Positions 53,087 to 61,712 of a stretch of 64,000 bases of DNA are shown one piece after another. The stretch is from JBBDMU01 sp040905685 (GTDB lineage: Bacteria; Bacteroidota; Rhodothermia; Balneolales; Natronogracilivirgulaceae): assembly GCA_040905685.1 (NCBI GenBank), contig JBBDRB010000074.1:1-64000 (forward strand), in the 5' to 3' direction. A model generated the notes under the pieces. The model worked only from the letters and a program-made list of their open reading frames with translations. It was not told the DNA's origin and ran no database searches. The translations under genes and the position numbers were made by a program. Each line of letters begins with the position of its first letter. Position 1 is the first letter of the stretch.

Positions 53087-55423
53087 TCAGCCGCTTTTCT
53101 CTGCATACACTTCCTTATAAGAATTTCTGTACTTGTATTTGTAACTGTAGGCTTTCACGTTGCTTTTGCTGTAATCAAAGCGATTGAGAATCGCACCGGA
53201 AACCTCTATGCCTACATCGCTGAGATCCTGCCTGGTCTGTTCGAGCAGATTGATTTCTGTGTCATTGGCCCGGGCAATCAGGACCGTAGCGTCACTCTCG
53301 TTGGCAAGCACCGCTGCATCGCTAACAATCTGCAACGGGGGTGTATCGTAAATGACGATATCAAAAAACTCGGCTGTGCTTTTCGTGAAATTCACCATTT
53401 GATCGGAGCCAATCAAATCCTGGGGATTAGGATTTTTTCGTCCACAGGGCAGGAAGCAGAAATTTTCTATGCCGGTTTCAAACAGCTCCTTTTTGAACTT
53501 GATCTTTCTGGTCAGCAGGTCGGAAAGACCGGGCTCCCTGGCCATTCCGAGCAAGGTATGGGCCGTGGGCTTTCGCAAATCGGCATCCACCAGTAAGACC
53601 CGTTTTCCGGATTGGGCCAGAGCCAGAGCCAGGTTCATGGCATTGATGCTTTTTCCCTCCCCCGGTTTGGAGCTGGTTACCGTAATGCTTTTCACTCTCT
53701 TGCTGGCCAGGCTGAATTCCACATTTATCCGCAGCCGCCGGAAAGCCTCCGAGATCCCTGACTGGGTATTTACAAGCGTTACCAGCCGGGGGTCGATAAG
53801 ACGGTCTCCCAGGCGCAGCCGTTTCCGGTTTTTAGCATTCAACTTGATGTGTTTTGTCATGTCCGGAATAACGCCGATCACATTAAATCCCTGCTTTCTC
53901 ATATCTTCGGGGTCATGAATTTTGTTATCCACCGATTTCTTCAGGAAGACCAGCCCGATTCCCGCAAGCAATCCGAATAAACTGCCTACCGTATAATTCT
54001 GGGCTTTATTCGGCCTGACCGGGCTTCCCGGCACATGGGCTTGTTTTATCAATCGTATTCTGCCAAGTTCGGCCTGTTCGGCAATCTGGTTTTGCTGTAC
54101 CCGTTCCAGAAGGGTCGTGTACAACTGCTCTGCAATTCGCTGGTCACGCTGCATTTCTTCGAGCTGGTTCGTCTGCTCCAGGATCTGGGTCAGGCTTGTT
54201 TCGTTTCTTTGTATCTGATCCTGCTTGAATTCAACATTATCCATCAGGTCCTGCCTTTCGTTTTCAGCCCTTCGGATCTCCCGCCTGATATCGTAGAGGT
54301 GGTTTCCCAGGTTAGTGTGGTCCAGATGCTGCTCGTCCATGACTTCAGAGGAGTATTGCCGCGTTATTTCCTGAAGCCGGGATTCCAAAGAATCAATCTG
54401 TCTGAGGATGATGACCAGTTCGGGGTTGCTTTCCGGGTTAGCCCGAAGTTCAGGCCGTTCCAGGTAGTATTGTTCAGCCTGCAATTCGTATTCTGCCAGT
54501 GCCGTACGAAAAGCCTCATAACGTAAAACGGTACCTGAACCGGATCTTGAATCCAGCATGGTTTTTATGTTAGCTTCTTCCTCTCGCAGCAGTACAATTT
54601 GCCTGTCCATTAACTGAAGCTGCAACTCATCCTGTTCTATCTCCTTGTACAGCCTGTCAATATCTTCAGCCACCCTTCTTCCGCCATGATCCATCACCAT
54701 CACATGGTCCTGATCAAGAAACGTCCGGATCCGCTGTTCCTGTTCTTGAAGATTTTCACCGCGTTCGTTTTCCAGTCTTCTCAGATACTGACCTGATGAG
54801 CTAAGGCGCTGCCGGCTGACGGATTGGTCGAAGTCCATATACTCCTGAACATAAAAATTGGCGATCATCGAAGCTTCCACAGGATGGGTGCTCGTGGCTT
54901 TTATTTCAAGCATGCTTAAGTCGCCCAAACGTGTAACCTCAATACGTCCCGGCAACTGGCCGGCCAGTCCGGAGGCCGATAATTCGCCGGTCCTGCTTAT
55001 TTGACGTTTTAATAAGGGGATGGTATCGGCCGGGTTCCCGGTAATCCCCTCCCCGATTAATCGAGCGGCAACCCGCTCTGCAAGCTCTAAGGAATTTTTA
55101 AGAATTTCCACCTCAACCCCAACCACATCCCTGTCCAGGTTTCGTTGTTGCGCCGTCTGAAATCCGTGGAGATTCTCATTGTTGCCCTGGGCTTCGATTA
55201 TAATAGTCGAGGTACTGTCATATTCCGGTACCGTTTGTTCGGTATGCCAGACGGTAAAGGCAATCACAATGGCAAAAACCGATAAGATCAGCAGCTTGCC
55301 GCGGTATATGATGAACATAATTTCACCAAAACCCAGCGGTTGAAAAGAATTTGTCATCCTCTCTTCCTTTGCGGGCCTGGAATTTCCATTCATATTTTCT
55401 TTTGAAAGATCCCTGTCGTTCAT
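53087..55423 (-). CDS. Wzc-like polysaccharide co-polymerase and tyrosine autokinase
   Basis: A 778-residue inner-membrane protein. A Wzz-type N-terminal domain has membrane helices at about 44-60 and 477-495, and the periplasmic part between them holds long coiled coils (about 215-290 and 340-440). The cytoplasmic BY-kinase has Walker A SSKPGEGKS (584-592), Walker A' LLVDADLRKP (610-619) and Walker B IYDTPP (691-696). The C-terminal tail from 751 has seven Tyr within about 23 residues, the usual autophosphorylation cluster. Such proteins control chain length and link polymerisation to export. No cognate tyrosine phosphatase is visible in the window. It lies 80 bases after the antiterminator gene. 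Confidence 0.94.
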   Translation of the reverse strand: MNDRDLSKENMNGNSRPAKEERMTNSFQPLGFGEIMFIIYRGKLLILSVFAIVIAFTVWHTEQTVPEYDSTSTIIIEAQGNNENLHGFQTAQQRNLDRDVVGVEVEILKNSLELAERVAARLIGEGITGNPADTIPLLKRQISRTGELSASGLAGQLPGRIEVTRLGDLSMLEIKATSTHPVEASMIANFYVQEYMDFDQSVSRQRLSSSGQYLRRLENERGENLQEQEQRIRTFLDQDHVMVMDHGGRRVAEDIDRLYKEIEQDELQLQLMDRQIVLLREEEANIKTMLDSRSGSGTVLRYEAFRTALAEYELQAEQYYLERPELRANPESNPELVIILRQIDSLESRLQEITRQYSSEVMDEQHLDHTNLGNHLYDIRREIRRAENERQDLMDNVEFKQDQIQRNETSLTQILEQTNQLEEMQRDQRIAEQLYTTLLERVQQNQIAEQAELGRIRLIKQAHVPGSPVRPNKAQNYTVGSLFGLLAGIGLVFLKKSVDNKIHDPEDMRKQGFNVIGVIPDMTKHIKLNAKNRKRLRLGDRLIDPRLVTLVNTQSGISEAFRRLRINVEFSLASKRVKSITVTSSKPGEGKSINAMNLALALAQSGKRVLLVDADLRKPTAHTLLGMAREPGLSDLLTRKIKFKKELFETGIENFCFLPCGRKNPNPQDLIGSDQMVNFTKSTAEFFDIVIYDTPPLQIVSDAAVLANESDATVLIARANDTEINLLEQTRQDLSDVGIEVSGAILNRFDYSKSNVKAYSYKYKYRNSYKEVYAEKSG

Positions 55424-55503
55424 AGATATTTATATTTATAGGAGTTGATAATAGTGCAATGATGAAGTTTTCGAACGGGCAGCCATATGGTAAGACCAAT
55501 ATA

Positions 55504-56019
55504 TCAGGGCGAACCGACAGCCATCCTGGCTGACAGTTTTACCTTCACAGCCTGATGAATAGAGCCAATCCGGACCAGCAAATGTGTCGATCCGTAATGT
55601 TCCAGAATTTCTCCCTTAAGACCCTTCATGGGTCCGCTGCTAATCCTGATGGTTTTTCCCAGTCCGGGTAACGGCGTCTTAATATTTTCCAGAAGTTCCG
55701 GCTGCGTCTGCAGCAATTCGATCTGATTGATCTCTTCTTCCCTCATCTCTACCCGTTGTCCGTTAAACACCAGATTGCGAACGATCCCGCGCGTTTCCAG
55801 CACCGCGATCCGTTCATATTCGTCTACCAGAGCAAATATGTAATTAGGAAATAAAGGCATGATCAACTTCTTCTTCCTGTCTTTCCATTGTCTTATTTCA
55901 ATACATTTCGGCAGGAAGACCTTGATGTTCATATCGTTTATATCTTTTTCACAAACCTTCTCTGATCTGGCCCGGGTATAAAATACCAGCCATTTTTTAT
56001 GATTTATATTACTGAGCAT
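55504..56019 (-). CDS. UpxY-like transcription antiterminator (NusG paralogue)
   Basis: A 171-residue NusG-family protein: an NGN domain at about 8-100 (WLVFYTRARSEK, NIKVFLPK, MPLFPNYIFALVD, VRNLVFNGQ) and a KOW domain at about 115-165 (GKTIRISSGPMKGLKGE, LLVRIG). In Bacteroides, UpxY proteins are the first products of capsule operons and let RNA polymerase read through the long operon after acting on its 5' leader. Here it is exactly the first gene of the minus-strand locus. The leader is AT-rich and the ATG has no Shine-Dalgarno site. No UpxZ-like partner is evident. Confidence 0.92.
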   Translation of the reverse strand: MLSNINHKKWLVFYTRARSEKVCEKDINDMNIKVFLPKCIEIRQWKDRKKKLIMPLFPNYIFALVDEYERIAVLETRGIVRNLVFNGQRVEMREEEINQIELLQTQPELLENIKTPLPGLGKTIRISSGPMKGLKGEILEHYGSTHLLVRIGSIHQAVKVKLSARMAVGSP

Positions 56020-56182
56020 TTATTTATTATTATTTTAACCTTAAGCTTATACAAACAATCCCCAACATTGTATAATTCTTCTATACCTATGTATTTTATT
56101 ATTATAATTATTTGTATTAATGCCTTATTTTTAATTTTATAACATATATTTAATTCAGTATTTTTAATTATAATATATTATA
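56020..56182 (-). promoter_or_regulatory. AT-rich leader of the capsule operon
   Basis: These 163 bases precede the antiterminator gene and are almost entirely A/T. They must contain the leader and probably the promoter of the large minus-strand operon, since the gene upstream (56183-56488) is separate. No ops-like element (GGCGGTAG) and no clear Bacteroidota -33/-7 boxes were recognised. Where the antiterminator acts remains open. Confidence 0.45.
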
Positions 56183-56488
56183 TCACGAGTCCCTTTTAAG
56201 TTTAACATACTCTTGTATGACTTCGGCTATGACCTCATCCTTTTCAATAATTTTTGCTCTTAACCTTGTATTTTCCTGCTCCAGTGAACGGGTTTGGCTA
56301 TCGCCATTATTTTGAAATACTATGGTACCGTTGATAAACAGCTGCTTTTGCCACGTATAATACTGGCTGGGCTGAATGCTATACGTATCACAAATTATAC
56401 TTACTGACACGCCGTTGATAAGCCTTTCCCTTAAAATTGCAATCTTCTCATCCGGAGTGAAGTTTGATCTTCTCTTTTGTAATTTCAT
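56183..56488 (-). CDS. Orphan IS3/IS911-type OrfA (HTH transposase subunit)
   Basis: A 101-residue protein with a helix-turn-helix (FTPDEKIAILRERL, SIQPSQYYTWQKQL) and a C-terminal leucine-zipper-like helix (SLEQENTRLRAKI), the design of IS3-family OrfA. No OrfB with a DDE integrase domain follows in any frame; the downstream 163 bases are AT-rich and non-coding. No terminal inverted repeats were noticed. It is thus either the remnant of an insertion sequence or a domesticated DNA-binding protein. Its position just upstream of the capsule operon makes regulation conceivable but unproven. Confidence 0.75.
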   Translation of the reverse strand: MKLQKRRSNFTPDEKIAILRERLINGVSVSIICDTYSIQPSQYYTWQKQLFINGTIVFQNNGDSQTRSLEQENTRLRAKIIEKDEVIAEVIQEYVKLKRDS

Positions 56489-57059
56489 GACTTAAAAATC
56501 ATGCTTAATTATAGATGTTATAAATAGAATTTCAGTTAAAGCAACAAATAGCCGGTACACATTTTTTATGCGGCATATATATCTTTCCGATCATTCCAAA
56601 AGTTATATACTGAACACTTTTCGTTGCTCCCGGATAAAGCTTCGCCATCTTAATCACATGGCCGGATCAAGTTGACAGAAAAAGGGAGCATTAAATCAGG
56701 TTAAGCAGACAGGTGTTTTTACCAATCCTGCATGCATATAAATGATATTATATATATAAACTTATAGCAAGTAATTACATTAATATAATATTCACATCAT
56801 ATATTAATCAGGACTCTTAAATAATCGATTTAAATAAAAATCAATATTATTATTAAAGAATTATATAATATTTACCAGATTTTAATTAGTTTTAATTTAT
56901 TAACGGTTATTTAATTAATAAACAGATATTTCCGTGATGTGCACATTGATAATCGGTTTTGGGTGGATGGCCCTAAGCTGTTTTATTCATCTTTGATACG
57001 TGATCACAGCATCGTATCTTTTACGGTTACTACGTCTTCGCATTAAGAATCTATATTAT
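56489..57059. other. Intergenic region between the IS3-type ORF and hisS
   Basis: These 571 bases lie between two divergent genes. The first 230 bases are of mixed composition and may be decayed sequence, with no ORF I can support. From about 56735 to 56930 the DNA is nearly all A/T with TATATA runs. The last 120 bases include the hisS leader. No tRNA, hairpin terminator or array was recognised. Confidence 0.4.
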
Positions 57060-58319
57060 ATGGCTGATCCTAAGTTTAGAACTCATCACGGGATGGTGGA
57101 CATTCTCCCTGATGAAGCACGGAAATGGCAGAATCTTGAGCGCATCATTCGGGAAGCTGCCCGTAAATATGATTTTGAAGAGATCAGGACGCCGGTTTTG
57201 GAACCCACCGAACTTATTTCCAGAGGCATTGGTCAGTTAACCGATATTGTCACCAAGGAAATGTTCACGTTTTCAAGGGGCGAGGATAATTACGTTTTGC
57301 GGCCAGAAGGAACGGCGCCCGTTGCCAGAGCTTATGTTCAGCATCATCTCGGCCGGCAGGGGGGTACGCATAAGTTGTTTTATATCGGTCCTTTTTTTAG
57401 GGCCGAACGCCCACAAAAAGGGCGGCAGAGACAGTTCCATCAGTTCGGCGCTGAATTAATTGGCAGTCCTGACCCCCTGGCTGATGCAGAAACCATTGCT
57501 TTCATGATGGAGATCTACAGGGAAATCGGGATCAGGAATACCGTTCTCGAAATCAATTCCGTGGGCGATCCCGAAACCAGATCCCTTTACCGGGACGCCC
57601 TGAAGAATTACTTCAAGCCTTTTCTGGCCGGAATGAGTGAACTTTCACAGAGCCGCTATGAAAAAAATCCCATGCGCATTCTGGACTCTAAGGAAAGGGA
57701 GGACCTCCCGTTTCTTGAAAATGCACCTAAGATAACCAGCTTTTTGACTGAGGCCAGTGCAGGGCATTATCAATCGTTAAAACAATACCTGGATGTCCTG
57801 AACATCCTGTACCGTGAAAATCCCTGCCTGGTCCGCGGCCTCGATTATTATACCGAAACGGCATTTGAACTTAGCAGTCCCGATCTGGGCAGCCAGGATG
57901 CGCTTGGCGGAGGCGGACGATATGATTTGCTCGTAGAGGAGATTGGGGGTCCGCCTACACCGGCGGTGGGTTTTGCCTGCGGCATGGAACGGCTGTTTAT
58001 CACAGCCGAAGTTCTTGGATTGGATTTGATGAGTGAAAACCCCCTCGATATCTACCTTGTTACACGGGGTGAGGCCGCAAGGAAATGGGCCCTGGAAAGG
58101 TTGCCGGAACTTAGGGCCCGAAACCTTTCCTGTACAATGGATTATTTGAGCCGGTCCCTGAAGGCACAGATGAAAGAAGCCAACAGAAAGAAATCCAGAT
58201 ATGCCGTTATTGTCGGTGACAATGAACTGGAATCCGGCAAATTCACCCTGAGGGATATGGAAAAGAGTGAAGAACAACAGCTCGGGTTCAATGAAATCAT
58301 CAATAAACTGCCGGCATGA
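57060..58319 (+). CDS. hisS: Histidyl-tRNA synthetase
   Basis: A class II aminoacyl-tRNA synthetase of 419 residues that charges tRNA-His with histidine. It has RPEGT (81-85), motif 2 FRAERPQKGRQRQFHQ (113-128), the histidine-binding LVRGLDYYTETAFE, the glycine-rich GGGGRYD, motif 3 AVGFACGMERL and the C-terminal anticodon-binding domain. The N-terminal VDILP is normal. The frame is open to a GTG at 57000, but the ATG at 57060 gives the expected start (MADPKFRTHHG), so I use it. The leader has no Shine-Dalgarno site. Its stop overlaps the next gene's ATG by 4 bases. Confidence 0.97.
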   Translation: MADPKFRTHHGMVDILPDEARKWQNLERIIREAARKYDFEEIRTPVLEPTELISRGIGQLTDIVTKEMFTFSRGEDNYVLRPEGTAPVARAYVQHHLGRQGGTHKLFYIGPFFRAERPQKGRQRQFHQFGAELIGSPDPLADAETIAFMMEIYREIGIRNTVLEINSVGDPETRSLYRDALKNYFKPFLAGMSELSQSRYEKNPMRILDSKEREDLPFLENAPKITSFLTEASAGHYQSLKQYLDVLNILYRENPCLVRGLDYYTETAFELSSPDLGSQDALGGGGRYDLLVEEIGGPPTPAVGFACGMERLFITAEVLGLDLMSENPLDIYLVTRGEAARKWALERLPELRARNLSCTMDYLSRSLKAQMKEANRKKSRYAVIVGDNELESGKFTLRDMEKSEEQQLGFNEIINKLPA

Positions 58320-59599
58320 AAAAAAGTATTATTACTATTGTCATCCTCGTTCTCCTCCTTTTTCTGCTTAACTGGTGGACGGGTACGATAATCAGCTCCC
58401 GGATAGACGATCAGCTGTCCGGAGTCCTGGCCGGCGGACAGGCAGGAGCCCTGACCTATTCAGGCAACACTGTTAGTCCGCTGCTGTCTCAGGTAACGAT
58501 TAGCCGGCTGAGTTACCGCAATGGACAAAACCATGAATTCAGGGCGGAATCGATCCGTGCCTCGTTTACCTACCGGGATTTTTTCAAACTTCTGACCGGA
58601 AACACCTCAGAGGTGTTCCGTGAACTGTCGTATCTGTCATTGTATTTCAATAATTCGGCATGGATAGATCACGATAATTCCAGCGAGACCACGCTTGATG
58701 ACGGGTTTTTCACCCTGAGAGGTGATATTACCGGTGGCCTGGTCCGGCTGATGCAGAAAAGGCTGCCTTCGGCCACCATGAGCCTGGATGTTGAGATGTA
58801 CGAATTGCAGGACCGGGACCTGAATATTTCCCAAAGCTTTCTCCCGGGATTCAGGGATAACAATGAATTTGACTTCATAGAAAAATTCAGTGGAAATTTT
58901 GAATATGATCCTGTCAGGGACCGGGTTAATATGACAGACGTACAGCTATTAGCCCCGTTCGCCGAGCTGGCCCTGGACGGGCTGGCGCAATACCGGGCCG
59001 GAGAATGGTCGTATTACCCCCGTGAACTCACCATCAGCTACGTTTTGAGCGCACGTCCTGAGGAAACCAGGTTTACCGTTTCCCGGAGCCTTGGGCAAAT
59101 CCAGGTAAACGGCATCAGTCTGAATTCCAGTGCTTCTATTAACATGGATAATTTTTTCCAGGCTCCGGCTAAAAACCTGTTTTTCTCCGAAGGGAAAACC
59201 GGGTTCTCCCTTGACCGTGTCCATTTCCACCCTTCCCAGGATTTTATACAGGAATATGGCATGATGTTCCAGGCCTTCGGGCTAAATACCGATGCGATAA
59301 ACTTCAGACGGGTCACTGGTAATTATACCCTTGAAAATGACCGCCTGATCCTTTACGGAACAGAAATTGAAACTTCCTTTTTCGAGGCTTACCTGAATAT
59401 CGATGTCACGTTCAATGAATCCGGTGAAGAGGAGGCCACCATTAACGAAGGCAGCCTGAGAATATCAAAAATGACGGCCGGCATTGAAGAATTTTTTGAA
59501 AATATTGAGATGCTGTTTTCGACCGAACTACCCAGGGATGACGGCGATATTCTCATCCATTTCCGGGGTCCGTTAACCTCACCGGAGATCATAGAGTGA
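58316..59599 (+). CDS. AsmA-like/unknown membrane-anchored protein
   Basis: A 427-residue protein with one N-terminal membrane helix (about 5-24) and a long, mostly beta-strand periplasmic part with repeated patterns of short hydrophobic strands (VTISRLSYRNG, VNMTDVQLLAPFAEL, IQVNGISLNSS). It resembles AsmA-like or DUF748-type proteins involved in lipid transport between membranes, but I see no motif that fixes a family. It is translationally coupled to hisS (ATGA), a functional link I cannot explain. It ends convergently, 2 bases from the acyltransferase gene. Confidence 0.75.
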   Translation: MKKSIITIVILVLLLFLLNWWTGTIISSRIDDQLSGVLAGGQAGALTYSGNTVSPLLSQVTISRLSYRNGQNHEFRAESIRASFTYRDFFKLLTGNTSEVFRELSYLSLYFNNSAWIDHDNSSETTLDDGFFTLRGDITGGLVRLMQKRLPSATMSLDVEMYELQDRDLNISQSFLPGFRDNNEFDFIEKFSGNFEYDPVRDRVNMTDVQLLAPFAELALDGLAQYRAGEWSYYPRELTISYVLSARPEETRFTVSRSLGQIQVNGISLNSSASINMDNFFQAPAKNLFFSEGKTGFSLDRVHFHPSQDFIQEYGMMFQAFGLNTDAINFRRVTGNYTLENDRLILYGTEIETSFFEAYLNIDVTFNESGEEEATINEGSLRISKMTAGIEEFFENIEMLFSTELPRDDGDILIHFRGPLTSPEIIE

Positions 59600-59601
59600 G
59601 G

Positions 59602-61428
59602 CTAAACCGCTTCCTTGACTTCCTGGAATATCGCGTGGTGCTCGTGGAATTTTTTAATCCCCTCATTGCCCATGTACCGCTTTAATATGTTCTCATCGGT
59701 CTTCGTCAGATCAACCAGTATTAACCCGTCCAGAACATCACTGAAGTTAGGGTCAACGTTGAAACCTAATAATTTACCGCCCAGCTTAAGATATTGCTTA
59801 AGCAGGATAGGAATTCCTTTTTCATCGCTTTCGAACTCCGAGATGAGTTCGGAGACATCCTCAATAGAATTGATAATGGATTTTTTAGGGTCCAGCCCTT
59901 TGATCCGCCGTGTACGGAAAGGTGTCTTGGGTTTTACCTTTCTGGCAAGTTCCGGCAGATAATTATGAATCTTCAAAAATGTAACCATCAGATGACGTGA
60001 AAACGTATGGTAATCTTTATTGATGCTTACCGGACCAAACAAAATTTTATATTTCGGATATTTAACCACGTAATGACCAATTCCTTTCCAGAGCAATAAT
60101 AAAGGGGTATAAGAGCGCTGATATTCTTTACGGATGAACGAACGGCCCATTTCCAGTGCCGGATTGATCTGTTCGAAAAATGAAGGCTTTATATTGAACA
60201 GGGTCGTGGTATACAATCCTTCCTGTCCGAAACGCTTGATGATGTTGTCGGTTCGCCCCAGACGGTAGGAGCCCACAAGTTCATCGGCTTCACTGTTCCA
60301 GATAAATAAATGCACATAATTGGAATCATAATCATCCAGATCAATGGCTTTGCCTGTACCCTCACCGGTATCGCGGAAAGTAATTTCGCGAAGACGGCCG
60401 ATCTCTCGAAGCACATTGGGAATTTGCTTCGGCGAAGCGTGGTAAACCATATTCTCCCCGGCCTGGAACAAACACTGGGATTCAGGCAAATTTTCAACAT
60501 CGTTCACAAGCAATACCTTGTCGACGGGGCTGATAACCGGTTCCAGGTTCTCCTTCTTCAATTGGAACGAAAAGCTGGCCTTTTGCCCGTCCTCTTCCTC
60601 TGTACGGTTTTCAAGCAAATAGCTGCGCTGCCGAAGATAGGCCGTCATTTCTCCATCGGTATCAAAGGTGGAGAGCTTTTTTTGCGTTATCAGCTTCCCG
60701 ACACGGATCTCAATGTCTTTATCCCGCTTGTTGCAAATTTCATGGGGCAGCATTACCGTACGCAGCCGGGGGTGGATTAATCCGAGTATCTGGAATAAGG
60801 CTCCGTTAAAACCATTAAAGTAAACCGGAAGCGCAGAAGCACCTGTTTTTCTGATCACCCGGGCCACGGAGTCACTCCATTCCGGGTCGGTAACTTTTCT
60901 TTTTTGCATTTGCAGGTGGGAGACCTCTCCGGAAGGGAACATACCCAGCATGCCTCCGTCCCTGACGAACGATATTGTTTGTTTCATGGCGGCCAGATTT
61001 GCCCGGGCTGCCGTTTTGCCGCCGAAAGGGTCAACAAATAGAAAAATATCACGGGCTTCCGGGATGCGTTCCAGCATATAATTGGCCATGACCCTGATAT
61101 CCGGCCGCACGGATTGCATGATGGATGCCAGGATAATTCCCTCTATGCCGCCGTACGGATGATTGGCTGTCACAACAACAGATCCTTCCCGGGGAATACG
61201 CTCAAGGTCGCGTTCGGAGATCTGGTAATGGATGTTCATGGTCTCGAGGATCTTATCGAAAAAGCGACGATCATCCTCTTTCCCTACTGCATCGGCATAG
61301 ATCTCATTCAATTCCTTCAGGGAAAGAAAACGCTCTAATGTTCTTGCCAGAAGCGAAAACATTTTTTTGCGAAACGGGTCTTCATAAGAAAAGTCAAGGC
61401 TGAATATTTTTTGAGCGTCTTTGCTCAT
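59602..61428 (-). CDS. olsF: OlsF-like bifunctional acyltransferase (ornithine-lipid synthesis candidate)
   Basis: A 608-residue protein with two acyltransferase halves. The first (about 60-290) is PlsC/LPLAT-like: ANHPYGGIEG (His90) and MFPSGEVSHLQ. The second (about 325-590) is an OlsB-like GNAT/hemolysin-type domain: REITFRDTGEGTG, DDYDSNYVHLFIWN, LVGSYRLG, LEMGRSFI and LLLLWKGIGHYV. In OlsF enzymes the C-terminal OlsB-like half makes lyso-ornithine lipid and the N-terminal half adds the second acyl chain. Length and order fit OlsF. A GGAG site lies 6 bases before the ATG. The family is clear, but the acceptor could be another amino acid, so the symbol is tentative. Confidence 0.85.
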   Translation of the reverse strand: MSKDAQKIFSLDFSYEDPFRKKMFSLLARTLERFLSLKELNEIYADAVGKEDDRRFFDKILETMNIHYQISERDLERIPREGSVVVTANHPYGGIEGIILASIMQSVRPDIRVMANYMLERIPEARDIFLFVDPFGGKTAARANLAAMKQTISFVRDGGMLGMFPSGEVSHLQMQKRKVTDPEWSDSVARVIRKTGASALPVYFNGFNGALFQILGLIHPRLRTVMLPHEICNKRDKDIEIRVGKLITQKKLSTFDTDGEMTAYLRQRSYLLENRTEEEDGQKASFSFQLKKENLEPVISPVDKVLLVNDVENLPESQCLFQAGENMVYHASPKQIPNVLREIGRLREITFRDTGEGTGKAIDLDDYDSNYVHLFIWNSEADELVGSYRLGRTDNIIKRFGQEGLYTTTLFNIKPSFFEQINPALEMGRSFIRKEYQRSYTPLLLLWKGIGHYVVKYPKYKILFGPVSINKDYHTFSRHLMVTFLKIHNYLPELARKVKPKTPFRTRRIKGLDPKKSIINSIEDVSELISEFESDEKGIPILLKQYLKLGGKLLGFNVDPNFSDVLDGLILVDLTKTDENILKRYMGNEGIKKFHEHHAIFQEVKEAV

Positions 61429-61712
61429 GCATTGCTCCGGTTTAAATAATTCCTTTTAATGTCTTGTTAATATTGAATACGTAAAAGGTATTGTTATTAT
61501 TTGTTAATATATAACAGCCTGCCGATTTTTATAAAAATAAACGGGGTAATCTTTACCAGCCAGGTATGCTTCAATATACTTGTTTGACAGGGCTTTTTAA
61601 AATTTAACTTAATCCCGCCTATAATATTCCGGGCACATGAGTTCGTTAAAGCATAGAACTTAAACCTCATATTTTTATACCTTAAGGTTTTAAATATAAA
61701 TTTTGCCTATAC
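61429..61712. promoter_or_regulatory. Divergent promoter region between the olsF-like gene and clpS
   Basis: These 284 bases drive both flanking genes. On the plus strand a perfect TATAAT lies at 61620-61625, about 88 bases before clpS, and a perfect TTGACA at 61584-61589, but they are 30 bases apart, too far for one sigma-70 promoter. The clpS leader lacks a Shine-Dalgarno site. No ORF or RNA gene was recognised. Confidence 0.4.

Noticed and set aside
56020..56182. An RfaH-type ops/JUMPstart element in the capsule leader
   Set aside because: The leader is nearly all A/T. No GGCGGTAG-like sequence was seen on either strand.
57000..57059. GTG start giving hisS 20 extra residues
   Set aside because: The extra residues are hydrophobic and basic and not part of known histidyl-tRNA synthetases. 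ATG at 57060 gives the normal start.
56183..57059. A complete insertion sequence
   Set aside because: Only an OrfA-type ORF is present. No DDE-domain OrfB, terminal inverted repeats or target-site duplication could be found by eye.
61584..61625. TTGACA and TATAAT as one sigma-70 promoter for clpS
   Set aside because: The two hexamers are 30 bases apart instead of about 17, so they cannot form one promoter.
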